From Phoenix dactylifera (lineage: Eukaryota > Streptophyta > Magnoliopsida > Arecales > Arecaceae), in assembly GCF_009389715.1 (NCBI RefSeq), contig NW_024067782.1, positions 124,001 to 188,000 of the forward strand: a stretch of DNA of 64,000 nt, read 5' to 3'. Of this stretch, positions 49,516-60,407 are shown in pieces; positions within the stretch are counted from its first letter, which is position 1, and each line of letters begins with the position of its first letter. The translations under genes and the position numbers were made by a program. Under the pieces are notes generated by a model that saw only the letters and a program-made list of their open reading frames with translations, did not search any database and was not told the DNA's origin.

Positions 49516-52500
49516 TCAAGGTGTTTTCATTTGTTGTACCTCAAACAATTGTTCATCGGGAAAGGAGTCATGAAGTGGTGAAATGTTATGAGGAGGTTCG
49601 AGAACGATCCTAGACAAATGGTCTGCTACAACGTTTGTGGTGCCTTTCTTATCACGAATTTCTAGATTGAATTCCTGTAACAATAGGATCCATCGAATTA
49701 GGCGAGGCTTGGTGTCTTTCTTTGAAAGGAGGTACCGGAGAGCAGAATGATCAGTGAACACAATAACCTTGGACCCTAAGAGATAGGACCGAAACTTATT
49801 CAGGGCAAATACTACAGCTAGTAATTCTTTCTCAGTAGTGGTATAATTCAATTGTGCATCTGAGAGTGTTTTACTAGCATAGTAGATGACGTGAGGTAGC
49901 TTTTCTACTCGTTGTCCTAAAACTGCCCCAATGGCATAGTCAGAAGCATCACACATAAGTTCGAATGGAAGGGTCCAATTGGGAGGTTGTATGATGGGTG
50001 CTGTAGACAACTTAGATCGGAGTTTTTCAAAGGCCTCTTTACATGCTTCATCAAAAACAAAGGGTGTATCCTTGGCAAGGAGATTGCACAAGGGCCTCAA
50101 GATTTTGCTAAAGTCTTTAATGAAGCGACGGTAAAATCCAGCATGGCCAAGAAAAGAACGAATTTGTTTCACAGATTTGGGTGGAGGAAGATTAGAAATA
50201 AGATCAACTTTAGCTTTATCTACTTCAATCCCTCTTTTGGACACAATGTGTCCCAAAACTATTCCCTCCTGAACCATAAAATGGCTCTTTTCCCAACTTA
50301 GCACTAGATTGGTTTCCTTACATCTTTTCAGAACCAGGGCTAAATTACTGAGACAATCATCGAATGAGGGGCCAAAAACTGAAAAATCATCCATGAATAC
50401 TTCCAGAAATTTTTCTACCATGTCGGAAAAAATTGCCATCATGCATCGTTGAAATGTCGCAGGTGCATTGCATAGTCCAAATGGCATTCTTCTATATGCA
50501 AATGTTCCGAATGGACATGTGAAAGTGGTTTTCTCTTTATCATCAGGATACACGGCCACTTGGTTATATCCAGAATAACCATCTAAGAAACAGTAGAAAC
50601 CATGACCGGCTAATCTTTCCAATATTTGGTCAATAAATGGCAAAGAAAAATGATCCTTCCTAGTCATGGAGTTAAGCTTTCTATAGTCGATGCAAACACG
50701 CCAGCTAGTGGTCGTGCGTGTAGGCATTAATTCTCCTTCTGCATTTTCAACCACAGTAATGCCCGACTTCTTTGGTACTACTTGAGTCGGACTCACCCAG
50801 TTGCTATCAGAGATAGGATAAATGATTCCAGCATCTAGCAACTTTACTACTTCTTTCTTGACCACCTCTTTCATGTTAGGGTTAAGTCTCCTTTGCATTT
50901 CACTGGTAGGTTTTGCATTTTCTTCTAGGTGAATGCGATGCATGCAAATAGATGGGTCAATCCCCTTTAGATCAGTTACAGACCATCCAATTGCATGTTT
51001 GTGTTCTTCGAGTACACTCAAAAGTTGACTCTCCTGTTTGTCAGATAGGTCAGCTGCGATGATTACAGGTAGGGTATCTTCGGGTCCTAGAAAAGCATAC
51101 TTAAGGGTTACCGGAAGTGGCTTTAACTCAAGTTTGGGAGGGGACTCGATGGAGGGGCACTGTAGTGTACTAGAAAGAGTAGGAAGAGGTTCATATCGGA
51201 CATGCCAAGGATGAGAATTTGTGAGAGACGGATTGTCAAGTAGGACATTGACTTCTTTTATGGCATTGTTTAAATCAAGATTATCAATGTCAAAATGGGC
51301 TAGACATGCTTCCAGAGGATCATCTGCCAGAATATAGGGAAGGGCTTCTTCTACAAGATCGTCCATTCTGTCTACTAGAAAACACTCATCTTCCCTTGCA
51401 GGTTGATCGGAGGCGTGGAATACATTCAGTTTGACTTTCATGTTCCCAAAGGATATATCCATCACCCCCGTTCTACAGTTAATACATGCATTGGCTGTAG
51501 CTAGAAAGGGACGACCAAGAATCATGGGGATCTGTTTCTTGAGATTGGGCACAGGTTCCATATCAAGGACGATGAAATCGACTGGGAAATAAAATTTGTC
51601 GACTTTGACTAGGACATCTTCAATTGTTCCTCGTAGTATTTTAACAGATCGATCAGCCAACTGTAGGGACACCGAGGTAGGCTTCAATTCACCTAATCCG
51701 AACTTTTCGTAGACTGAATAAGGAAGGAGGTTAACACTCGCCCCTAGATCTAATAATGCTCGATCAATAGGATTGTCCGCCACCACACAAGAGATGGTAG
51801 GGGCACCAGGATCTTTGAACTTAGGAGGGGTTTTGTGCTGAAGGATGGAGCTCACTTGTTCAGTCAGGAAGACCTTTTTAGGCACATGTGTCCTAGATTT
51901 TCGTTTCTGTGTACAAAAGTCTTTAAGAAATTTGGCATAAGATGGAACTTGTTTTATAGCATCAAGGAGAGGGAGGTTGATTTTGACTTGTTTGAATACC
52001 TCCATTATTTCTTCCAACGAAGTTCCTTTCTTGCCAAAGGCAGAAGGTGTATTCAGACACTGGGGGAAAGGAGCCTTCAGTGTAAACGGTGTGGTCGATA
52101 CTGGACTAGATGACGACACAGACGAGTTCGCGTTCTCTTTAGGCACAGTCATATACTTATCTTCATTTTCTTTATGTTCTTTTTCTCCAACCTTATTATC
52201 TACTATGCGTCCGCTTCTTAAGGTGGTCATGGCATTGGCTTGTTCATGATGAACATCATTCGGTTGAGTCTCTTGAGCCATGTATTGCCCTCTCGGGTTA
52301 CTCACTGGTTGGCTTGGAAGCTTGCCTTCCTCTCTTTTATTTAGTGCACTCGCTAACTGCCCTAGCTGGGTTTCTAATTTAGCAATAGACTGGGTATGGG
52401 AGTGCAACAATTGTGAATTGGCTTCGAGTCCTTGAAGAGCAGTTAAAACCTTTTGCTCAAAAGCCATATCTCTTTGGGGTGCTGGAGGAGGGATATGTTG

Positions 52501-53700
52501 AAATTGTGAATAGTGAGTAGGAGGGCGGTTTGGGTGAACATTCTGGAATGGTTGAAAGTTTTGGGAATAAGGTTGGGAAGTATTGGAAGTCTGCTGCTTC
52601 CAAGAGAAGTTTGGATGGTTGCGCCACCCCGGGTTATAAGTATTGGAAAATGGGTCATTACCCGGTCGGGATTGCGTTTGGGCAGCATTTACTTGTTCTT
52701 GCACAAATTCAGGGAATTGAGCTACCGAAGGGCATTCATGAATAGGGTGAGTCGGGCTAGAACAAAGAGCACAAACTTGTGCTTGGGGAAAGTTTGGAAA
52801 TTGTTCTCTAGACATTAGCTGGTCCAACTTGCGGGATAGTGCATCTACTTTGTCAGATAGACCTATGGACTGGCTAACTTCATATATGGTTCCTTTTCTT
52901 TGAGAACTCGGGGGTGCTTGACGAGCGGAGGAGGCATGGTGGAGGGAATTTTCATTAAGGTTCTCAAACAATTGCCATGCCTCATGTTCACTTTTAAGCA
53001 TGAAGGTACCCCCACAAGAAGCATCAACCATCTGACGGTTTCGTTCAGACAACCCGTCATAGAAACATTGCACTAATTGCCATTTGGGTATTTGATGATG
53101 CGGGCATTTTCGGAGTAAATCTCTAAATTTTTTCCAAGTTTCATGGAATTCTTCCCCATCAGATTGGGAGAAGCTCGTGATAGCACGCCTAAATTGGTTT
53201 GTTCTTCCTATGGAAAAATATTTCTTTAGAAATTCATGTTGCATTTGAGCCCATGAAAGAATGGAATTGGCTTCTAATGAATGGAGCCATTGTTTAGCTC
53301 TATCCTTAAGGGAAAAAGGAAATAGCCTAAGTTTCAGAGCATCATCAGTAAAGTTCTGAATTTTGACCGTGGTACAAATCTCAAGAAACTCATCTAAATG
53401 TTTGTATGGGTCTTCATTATTGAGTCCATAAAAAGAGGGAAGCATTTGGATGACACTAGACTTAATTTCAAATTGCATAGCAGCAGTGGTATCAGGTAGT
53501 CGGATACAAGATGGAGAGGTATAAATGGAAGGAGTGAAGTACTCCTTTAACAGTTTGGGTTGCTCTTCAGCCATCTCGACAAGTGGTGTGGATCCTATGG
53601 TTCTATAGGTCCGGATTTCGGCTCGAAGGGTCCTAATAGAACGCTCTATTTCAGGGTCAAAAGGTACTAATTCGGGAGATTTGGAACGACACCCTAGCAT
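49516..53700 (-). CDS. Retrotransposon gag, protease, reverse transcriptase and RNase H polyprotein
   Basis: 1,394 codons. The gag domain covers about residues 60-260 (FYGLNNEDPYKHLDEFLEIC, LFPFSLKDRAKQWL). A CX2CX4HX4C zinc knuckle follows near residue 312 (CALCSSPTHPIHEC). The aspartic protease is near 650 (LLDLGASVNLLPYSVY). Reverse transcriptase covers about 900-1130 (VCIDYRKLNSMT, MPFGLCNAPATFQRCM, catalytic FMDDFSVFG). RNase H is at the C terminus (LMCDASDYAIGAVLGQ, VFTDHSALRYLL, VADHLSRI). The frame ends at a TGA at 49516-49518, before the integrase in the same frame. The start at 53700 lies 0.83 kb from the primer-binding site. The leader between (53701-54527) has no long frame. Nothing else is broken within this ORF. 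Confidence 0.93.
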   Translation of the reverse strand: MLGCRSKSPELVPFDPEIERSIRTLRAEIRTYRTIGSTPLVEMAEEQPKLLKEYFTPSIYTSPSCIRLPDTTAAMQFEIKSSVIQMLPSFYGLNNEDPYKHLDEFLEICTTVKIQNFTDDALKLRLFPFSLKDRAKQWLHSLEANSILSWAQMQHEFLKKYFSIGRTNQFRRAITSFSQSDGEEFHETWKKFRDLLRKCPHHQIPKWQLVQCFYDGLSERNRQMVDASCGGTFMLKSEHEAWQLFENLNENSLHHASSARQAPPSSQRKGTIYEVSQSIGLSDKVDALSRKLDQLMSREQFPNFPQAQVCALCSSPTHPIHECPSVAQFPEFVQEQVNAAQTQSRPGNDPFSNTYNPGWRNHPNFSWKQQTSNTSQPYSQNFQPFQNVHPNRPPTHYSQFQHIPPPAPQRDMAFEQKVLTALQGLEANSQLLHSHTQSIAKLETQLGQLASALNKREEGKLPSQPVSNPRGQYMAQETQPNDVHHEQANAMTTLRSGRIVDNKVGEKEHKENEDKYMTVPKENANSSVSSSSPVSTTPFTLKAPFPQCLNTPSAFGKKGTSLEEIMEVFKQVKINLPLLDAIKQVPSYAKFLKDFCTQKRKSRTHVPKKVFLTEQVSSILQHKTPPKFKDPGAPTISCVVADNPIDRALLDLGASVNLLPYSVYEKFGLGELKPTSVSLQLADRSVKILRGTIEDVLVKVDKFYFPVDFIVLDMEPVPNLKKQIPMILGRPFLATANACINCRTGVMDISFGNMKVKLNVFHASDQPAREDECFLVDRMDDLVEEALPYILADDPLEACLAHFDIDNLDLNNAIKEVNVLLDNPSLTNSHPWHVRYEPLPTLSSTLQCPSIESPPKLELKPLPVTLKYAFLGPEDTLPVIIAADLSDKQESQLLSVLEEHKHAIGWSVTDLKGIDPSICMHRIHLEENAKPTSEMQRRLNPNMKEVVKKEVVKLLDAGIIYPISDSNWVSPTQVVPKKSGITVVENAEGELMPTRTTTSWRVCIDYRKLNSMTRKDHFSLPFIDQILERLAGHGFYCFLDGYSGYNQVAVYPDDKEKTTFTCPFGTFAYRRMPFGLCNAPATFQRCMMAIFSDMVEKFLEVFMDDFSVFGPSFDDCLSNLALVLKRCKETNLVLSWEKSHFMVQEGIVLGHIVSKRGIEVDKAKVDLISNLPPPKSVKQIRSFLGHAGFYRRFIKDFSKILRPLCNLLAKDTPFVFDEACKEAFEKLRSKLSTAPIIQPPNWTLPFELMCDASDYAIGAVLGQRVEKLPHVIYYASKTLSDAQLNYTTTEKELLAVVFALNKFRSYLLGSKVIVFTDHSALRYLLSKKDTKPRLIRWILLLQEFNLEIRDKKGTTNVVADHLSRIVLEPPHNISPLHDSFPDEQLFEVQQMKTP

Positions 53701-54527
53701 ACACTAAGACTCCTTTGATTAGTACAGTCAAGCATGCACTAAAAAGAAAAACACAATTCCTTATGTTCACCCTAAAATCACTAGACAGCTCCTAACTGGT
53801 TTGAAGAGGGCACCTAAGCCTCCAATCCGGTCTAATGACTGAGCTGACCAGGTAAGCTCCCAGGTAAGTGGGGGGGTCATGATGCGTTGCAAAGGTCCCA
53901 CTTAAAAACCACTTGCCTCGAACAGATGAACTGTCTCCCTTAAAGGAACAAAGCTTGCCTAGACATCAACTGAGCCACAGAGCGAAATTGGTGCAACTTT
54001 TGGTGATCTTCGTCCTATTGAGCTCGAATGTCCCTAGGGGCCAATGTCTAATTGATTTTAATTAATGTGATAGCTATGTGAGAATTGATTCACCTAATTT
54101 GGGCAAGAATCTGGTGATGAAATCCAGTTCTTATCTTGTTGGGGTGATTGCCCTTACTATGTGCGGATTAATTGGTGTATGTGTATCAAGCATGCATTCA
54201 CACTTTTGCTGAATTTAAAATCAAACAATCACCACACAAGAAAATTTAAATAAGGAAGGTTTAGATGTTACCAAAGGAAATTTCCCCATCAAAAAATTTT
54301 TACTCTTAAAGCAAACCTCTACAGCATTCTTTTTCCAGTAGTTCCCTTTTGATCGTCCCAAATTTTCTCTTTGATTCCTGATCAAATAAAAATCAAAAAT
54401 TAGTAAAGGAGAGAAAGGAGATAAGAGAAATAACAAAAAAAATAGAAAATATTTTTATTTAATTTTAAATATATATTTTTTTTGAAAGTTTTTTTTTATG
54501 AAAAGAAAAACAACTATGCTAACAATC
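53701..54527 (-). other. Untranslated leader of the Athila-like element
   Basis: The region between the primer-binding site and gag would hold packaging and dimerisation signals. I can identify none with certainty. Confidence 0.5.
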
Positions 54528-54544
54528 CCCCGGCAACGGCGCCA
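54528..54544 (-). other. Primer-binding site (tRNA-Asp type)
   Basis: The minus strand reads TGGCGCCGTTGCCGGGG, five bases after the 5' LTR end. It is complementary to the CCA end of plant tRNA-Asp, the primer of the Athila-type lineages. Confidence 0.85.
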
Positions 54545-54549
54545 AAAAT

Positions 54550-56723
54550 TGATAGTCAACTTTAAAGACCACGCAATAGCACGTATCTAGTAGGATAGTG
54601 ATTACGGGTATCGATCCACAGGGATTGGGGTATAGTTATTTTTCTTAAAAATAAAAATATTTGAAAGGAAGAGAATTTTTGAAGACTATTAAACTAAGCA
54701 ATTGAATAAAAAATGCAATTAAAATGATATCAATTTGGGAGAATCTAGGGCAAGGAATTCACCACTAACATCGAGACAAGGGTTATTTATATTTCAATTT
54801 ATTCTTGGATAAACATGCAAATTGGCTACAAGCCTAATAAGCATTTAAATAAAAATTTACAAAAGTAATTTAGGCATAATCCATCTTTAGTTATCATGAA
54901 ATGTCTACCCTAATCTAAGGTGGCAGCACATCGCATCTTCCTTTAGCATGGACTATCTTATATTTACTTAGTGATCATGAAGAGCAATTGTATAAACATC
55001 ATATTTAAAATCACAGAATTCAAATATGGAATTAAAGAAATATTCATTAAGATCAAAGAAGTTTATACAATTCCAAGAACAGAAATCAAAAATACAAAAC
55101 CCTTGGCCCTTTGTTAGGGCTGCATCCGGCCCTAGAGAGAAGATCAGCCCTGCATGGAGTTGGAGACGGCAGCAGCAGCACAGCAGCGGGCTCCCATCTC
55201 TCCCTCTTGCGATTTCCTTGAGAACGGCTCCTTCTTAGCTCTCAGGGGAAGTTATTCCCAAAATAACCAAGAAATCTTCTCTCTCTTTCCTTTCTCTCAT
55301 TTTTTTATTCTCTCATGGGATTCGGCTCACTCCCTCCCCTGTTTCCTCTTCTTCCCGTGGGAAGTCACCTTGAGAAGAACTGTGGTGAGATTTGTGGAAC
55401 CCCTCCCGGTGGGGAATTTGGCCTCTGAGGAGAGATGATCCGAAGAAGAGAAGACTCCTCCTTTTATAGCTTCATCTGAATGGGAGGATAAGGTTGATTG
55501 AACTGCTCCGCCGTTGGGAAGAGGCTGATGATCCGTGATCCATGGGAGGTTGCTTGATCTTCAACTGCAGGGGATGGCGAGAATGTGGACCAAGATGCAA
55601 GGGATGCTGAGATTATTCTGTGGATAAGAATGCATTCAGGTACTTGGAACGGTTGGAAGGTTAATCGCAAAGGGAAGATTGGCCTGTTCTGTTTCCGAAA
55701 CAGGGGAGATTCATTTGGTTGCCGTGAAGCTCGGGATGGTTGTTGTAGAGCTGGGAAGAACGCGTGGACTCATCCGTTGATAGGCTGGGAGATGATCCGA
55801 AACGAGAGGATCTGGATTCGGCTGGTGTTTGAATATTTGATTTCCTTTGGCTTGGATGCGGAACAGGGGATTCGGAGGTTGGTTGGTTCTTATCCGAAAG
55901 ATAAGAGACACGTAGAACTGGGGAGAGGGTGCTGGGAGAAATCCGTGGACGAAGGATTGGTTTTGCTCATTGGATACGGGAGGAAACTTGGTTTGGAAGT
56001 GATCCTTTGATGCTCATGGGATGGGGAGGTGAGTTAGGAGTTTAAACTTGGATTGCGGATCAGAGAAGCTGGAACGGATGGATGCTTGGGAATTGTTGTG
56101 AAGTGATCCGGAAGCTGTTGGGATTTGAGTTTATCCTACAGGCGAAGAGGAGGGTGATGATGCCGTTGGGATGAAGCTTGGGAACAGTGGATGTGGGATC
56201 TAGCGGAAGAATTGGAAGGTGATCGACGTGGATGTGATTCCGAGGGAAGTTGGGCTGGTTCGGAAGAAGAGGGTGGTTGCTGGGACGTTGGGAGATTCGG
56301 GAAGATGAAGCTAAGGAGGGATTTGCGGATGGAGTTGGAAGAAATCTGGGAATGATATTGTTTTGCTGGGAAGGATGACGTGGGTGCGAGATAAATGGTT
56401 GAAATAACTTGCGGTTGGAGTTGTGGTACATGGAGCATGGGAGAAGAACGTGAACTAGGGATAGCCATGTGTTGAAGAGGAAATTGAGAAGATCTGATTC
56501 ACGGGGTGCGTGTCATTCGGGTTCAGGGGTCATCCCAGATGAATTTGATTTGACCTGCATACATTAGATGGACCAATATAATCAAGCAAAAATCGAATTA
56601 TTTTTAATAATGCAATGATGAAGATAATTCAATTTTTAGTTGAATTTACAAAAATATGTGAATTAAAATAATGATAAGTGCTATGAATAAGATATTAATT
56701 TATGCATTATTTAGCACTTATCA
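54550..56723 (-). repeat. 5' LTR of the Athila-like element
   Basis: 2,174 bp, nearly identical to the copy at 44589-46762. On the minus strand CTATAAAAGGAGG (TATA box, plus-strand 55462-55468) would start transcription at about 55435, dividing the LTR into a long U3 and a shorter R-U5. Confidence 0.95.
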
Positions 56724-57276
56724 ACCACCCATTCAAATATTTCAAATGTAATAAATGCAGAAGAAAAGAAATCTTCGTAAAATTCTTACAACCCGGATAC
56801 AGTTCTTGATCACAATCTTTCACCAAGTTATCATAATGAGCTGTGTCATCAGAATGTATAGGTTCCTCAACATGCATGAACTGATCAATAACTGCATGCT
56901 CATCTTCTGCCACAGTTCTGATACTATGTCCAAGAGCATCTCTAAGTAGGCTCCTTATATCATCTTCTTCTACAGAATTTTGTTCTGTGTCACTACATCC
57001 AAAATTGAAGGTGTCTTCTAGATCGGATGGTTGGTTACATGAAGGTATGAACTCTCCATGGAGTACCCATTCAGTATAACCCTTTAGAAAACCATTCCAT
57101 ACCAAATGTTCTTCAACAATTTTTGGATCAAGAGCAGAACCGTTTACACATTTTTGACATGGACATAAAATCTTTCCGTTCATATTAGATTTCTCAAAGG
57201 CAAACTTAATGAAATTCCGAACTCCATCCAAATATTCAGCACTAGATCTTAACTTATTTATCCAACTTTTGTCCAT
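56724..57276 (-). pseudogene. TNP2-type CACTA transposase, N-terminal part
   Basis: It begins MDKSWINKLRSSAEYLDGV, the transposase-associated domain at the start of plant CACTA transposases, with the Cys pairs in CPCQKCVN. The usual acidic linker follows (NFGCSDTEQNSVEEDDIRSLL). The frame then runs into the TNP2 domain (ELYPGCKNFTKISFLLHLLHL) and stops at the LTR retrotransposon. On the other side of the 12-kb insertion, at 44588, the same domain continues in the same frame once one copy of the five-base target duplication is removed. The ATG at 57276 is the natural start for the family. Confidence 0.9.
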
Positions 57277-58392
57277 TCTATTAGAATACCGATTGAACTG
57301 TAGTTTTTAAAAAAAAGACAAACAAAATTAAGTAAAATGCAAAGTAATTAATGTAATTAATGTTCATGTGCTGCACCCTACCCATCGTGCGGATTTATTT
57401 CCCACAATGGGGTCCACTTGTAATTAAAGGTCCACATATAATTAAGGCCCGAAACCAAATGCAACAGAAGAAGTATATTATGCAGCTGAATGGAATGAGA
57501 ATGAGAAAGAGAAAGGTTACCACTCAGCAAGCTTAAAGTTTGCAGATAACAGTGTCGGTGAAAGGGGTGAAAGAGAGGGCTCTTCACCTACAGTCCCTGT
57601 GGATGTACCAACACAAGCATGAACACATGAAATTTATTTAAGAATGTCAACAACAACCAGTTCGAGAAACATCAACTCACCTACTATTTGATTTCTTATC
57701 CTTGCAAGTTGTTGATATGTTTAAATGTCCGAATATGTTGTCTGGAATGAAGATAATGCTTCTCAGAAGAGCATGTATTTTCGTATTTCATGATGCTCTA
57801 AAGTCTCATTATTTGAGATGCCAATGTTGTAGCTCTTAAAAAAAACTCATAGCTGGTATCCTAAACTACTGGGATACCAGCTATGATAGTTAAAGCAGAG
57901 ATAGTAGCTAGACAGGCAGGAAAAGTTCTGTCAGAATATTTAATTCAAAATCATGTTCTCAAGAAGAAAGCAACATTAAATATCATATAAATGACTCCAC
58001 CACCAGCTAGTTGAAAAGAAACTACAAGGAGCAAGTACAAATTAGATATATTCATAAAGTTACTTTCTTTAACTACATCAGTTTTCAGCTTGCAACACTC
58101 ATGAATGCTCTAAAATGAGAGAGAATGAAAACAAGGAAAAGCTATCAAAAGAAACTTCACACACAATGTAAATGTATTTACAGTTCCTTCTATCTCCTAA
58201 CGGTAACGGAATTGAAGATCTGGTCAAGTTTCTTGTACTGATTTCTTGCAATGTGTAGTAAAATAAATTTGCAATGTTTTCTTTCGATAATTTTAATCAA
58301 ATGTTGACGAAGTCAATTAGGCTTTTTTTTATAGACTTAGTTATGGTAACAAGCACGTATCCACATTAACAGGAGAATGCCACAATGATCAA
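57277..58392. other. CACTA 5' region upstream of TNP2
   Basis: Non-coding. Probably the promoter and 5' UTR of the transposase, possibly with an upstream intron. No host-gene fragment is recognised. Confidence 0.4.
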
Positions 58393-58400
58393 TCTGGATT

Positions 58401-59233
58401 CAGGGGCGGCCCAATACATTTGGGGGCCTAAGGCAAATCCAATGAATGAGGCCTCTTTTTTTAATAATATTTTTTTTAATAAATATAAAATATTTAAAAA
58501 AATGATATAGAAATAGATAGCTATCAAGTATACTATTTCAATAAAGATATATAAATTTAATAAAAATAGGTAAAAAACTTTTTTAATTTAATATAATTTT
58601 TAAATGAAAGTAAATAAAAGTAATTGCTCGAAAAGAAGGGCATGAAACTGATTAATTAACTAAGATAATGCTTGACAATAGTGTTTACCATGTCAAGCAA
58701 AAGCCGAATAGGAAATGGTTATCTCATGCCACTTCATTGTCAAGGTAATAAAAAAATTGCACCTCTCTATAAGAGAAAGTAGGGGCATTATGGGAAATTC
58801 ACTCCATCCAATAAATAAAAGTCCCATCCCACCGTCTCCCCTTCAAGTGAGTACCCAAGCAGCAACTGCAACATCACAGCACAGCAACCATTCAACTCCC
58901 TCTAGCTCCTTTTCTCTCTCTACCACCCAAGAGGGGAGAAGAAACCGAGAGGAGAAAATTAAAAGAATCTCCACCCTCCAAGAAGTCCATCTCCGATCCC
59001 CCTATCTTTCTTCCCGATGGCCCAGCTGGATCAGGAGTAATGTGAGGGAAGGAAAACCAAGACCAAAACCAAAAAAGAGAAGGGATGAAAGATAAGAGCG
59101 GAAGACGAAGGGGGGAAGACGAGAATGGAAGGAATGAGTATTTGTATAGCTGCAGCATCTTCCGGTGGGGGCCTTCCCTGGGCCGGGGGCCTTAGGCGAC
59201 CGCCTCAGTCGCCTAAGGCTCGAGCCGGCACTG
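58401..59233. mobile_element. Non-autonomous hAT-type element nested in the CACTA element
   Basis: An 833-bp element with a perfect eight-base flanking duplication, TCTGGATT, at 58393-58400 and 59234-59241. This length is diagnostic for hAT transposons. The ends are CAGGGGCGGCCC on the left and, on the other strand, CAGTGCCGGCTCG on the right. Both ends contain GCCTAAGGC-type motifs. The left interior is very AT-rich. From about 58770 the right part is purine/pyrimidine-rich with open frames on both strands that match no family. There is no transposase. Confidence 0.88.
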
Positions 59234-59241
59234 TCTGGATT

Positions 59242-60282
59242 CAGCTGGACTTTTCCTTTAATTGCTCGAAAACAAAATAATCTTCTCTATGGTGGTTGTT
59301 TGATCCAAGCTTCCCAAGTAACCTGCAGTTGGAAAGGCATCATGGGCTCTTGACTGCAAAAGTTTGTTCAACATTAACATTAGATCTAATAAGTTTTTTG
59401 CGCATTATTCAACTAGGTTAAACTCATAACCTTGCTTTGATTTTCTACTAGGATGTATTCACTACTAATTATTATCATAGCAATATTCTTTTGTGCTAGA
59501 ATGCCTGTACAGATCTTGAGTATTATTGCTTTTATGTTTTCTCTGTTGATCCTCAGAGACATCAACTGTGAGAAAATATGATGCCTAGTCTCATTTAACC
59601 GGAGAGCAGAACGTGTAAGAAATGATCAAAGTCATTTCTACTAAATCAAGAATCTCACCTAACTTTGACAATCCGTAGTTTTAATTGTTTAGAATAGTTT
59701 AGCAGGTTTGATGCAATGTATTACAGCCGATGATTACATGAATAACAGAACATTTAATCAAACAAAAATAAATAGAAAGATCCAAGATGTAATCAGAGAG
59801 AAGGGACACATGAAGTGCTATAGAACCTTAAATTGCAATAGAAACATGACAGACTAGTTTTAGAAAATACCTCGGTGGAGGCGGGGCGGAGGCGGGCCTG
59901 GATCGATCGGGACTACCTCGAACAAATTAAAGAAGGAGAAAACCCACGAACACCCGAACAACAGGAGGAGGAGAAGGAGGAGAACAAGCGAGACGAAATG
60001 AGAGGAGGGAGGAGGAGAAAACTACCTCGAGCGGAGCGGCTTGGGGTCGGTCAGTCGACACCGGAGAGGAGGGAGGTAGAAGTCGGACGGTCCGCGCCGG
60101 AGAGGAGGAAGATGGGGGCTAAGGCAGCGCCGGAGAGGAGGAAGATGGGGGCTAAGGCAGTGCCGGAGACGAGGAAGACGAAGGCTATAGGGCAGCGCCG
60201 GAGAGGAGAATGGGGGGCTCGGGAGAAGCTAGGGCAAGTATGCGGGCTCGGGTTCGGCCGCTGGGTTTTAAGGAGGCGTCGG
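59242..60282. other. CACTA 5' subterminal region, GC-rich toward the end
   Basis: The first 600 bases are AT-rich and non-coding. From about 59870 a GC-rich block with GGAGG and GCGCCGGAGAGG repeats leads to the element end and may act as its promoter. No gene is recognised. Confidence 0.45.
60061..60210. repeat. 33-36-bp GC-rich tandem repeat
   Basis: Units starting CCGGAGAGG or CCGGAGACG lie at about 60061, 60097, 60130, 60163 and 60198. Most continue AGGAAGATGGGGGCTAAGGC. They are located just inside the right CACTA end. Confidence 0.85.
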
Positions 60283-60407
60283 CGACGCTTATAAGCGTCG
60301 TATTAGCGTTTCAATTCACCACGGTTATAAACGTCGTCTTAGGTCAAAAGAACGACGCTTTAAAGCGTTGTTTGGTGTTTGGTCTACGACGACGCTTATA
60401 AGCGTCG
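60283..60407. repeat. Right subterminal palindromic repeats of the CACTA element
   Basis: CGACGCTTATAAGCGTCG at 60283-60300 and ACGACGCTTATAAGCGTCGT at 60388-60407, with diverged copies between them (AACGACGCTTTAAAGCGTTG) and half-sites up to 60515. They have the same core as at the left end. Confidence 0.85.

Larger units (their letters stand above)
44589..56723 (-). mobile_element. Athila-like Ty3/gypsy LTR retrotransposon inserted in TNP2
   Basis: A 12,135-bp element on the minus strand. Its order is 5' LTR (54550-56723), tRNA-Asp primer-binding site, gag-pro-RT-RNase H frame (53700-49516), integrase frame (49503-48217), about 1.4 kb of non-coding DNA, polypurine tract and 3' LTR (44589-46762). 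LTRs start TGATAAGTGC and end in CA on the minus strand. On that strand the flanking five bases are GTGGT and GTAGT, a target-site duplication with one change. The reverse transcriptase has FMDDFSVFG at the catalytic site, and the tRNA-Asp priming also points to the Tat/Athila side of Ty3/gypsy. No envelope-like frame is present. The coding region is split by one stop codon, so it is probably not autonomous now. Confidence 0.93.
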
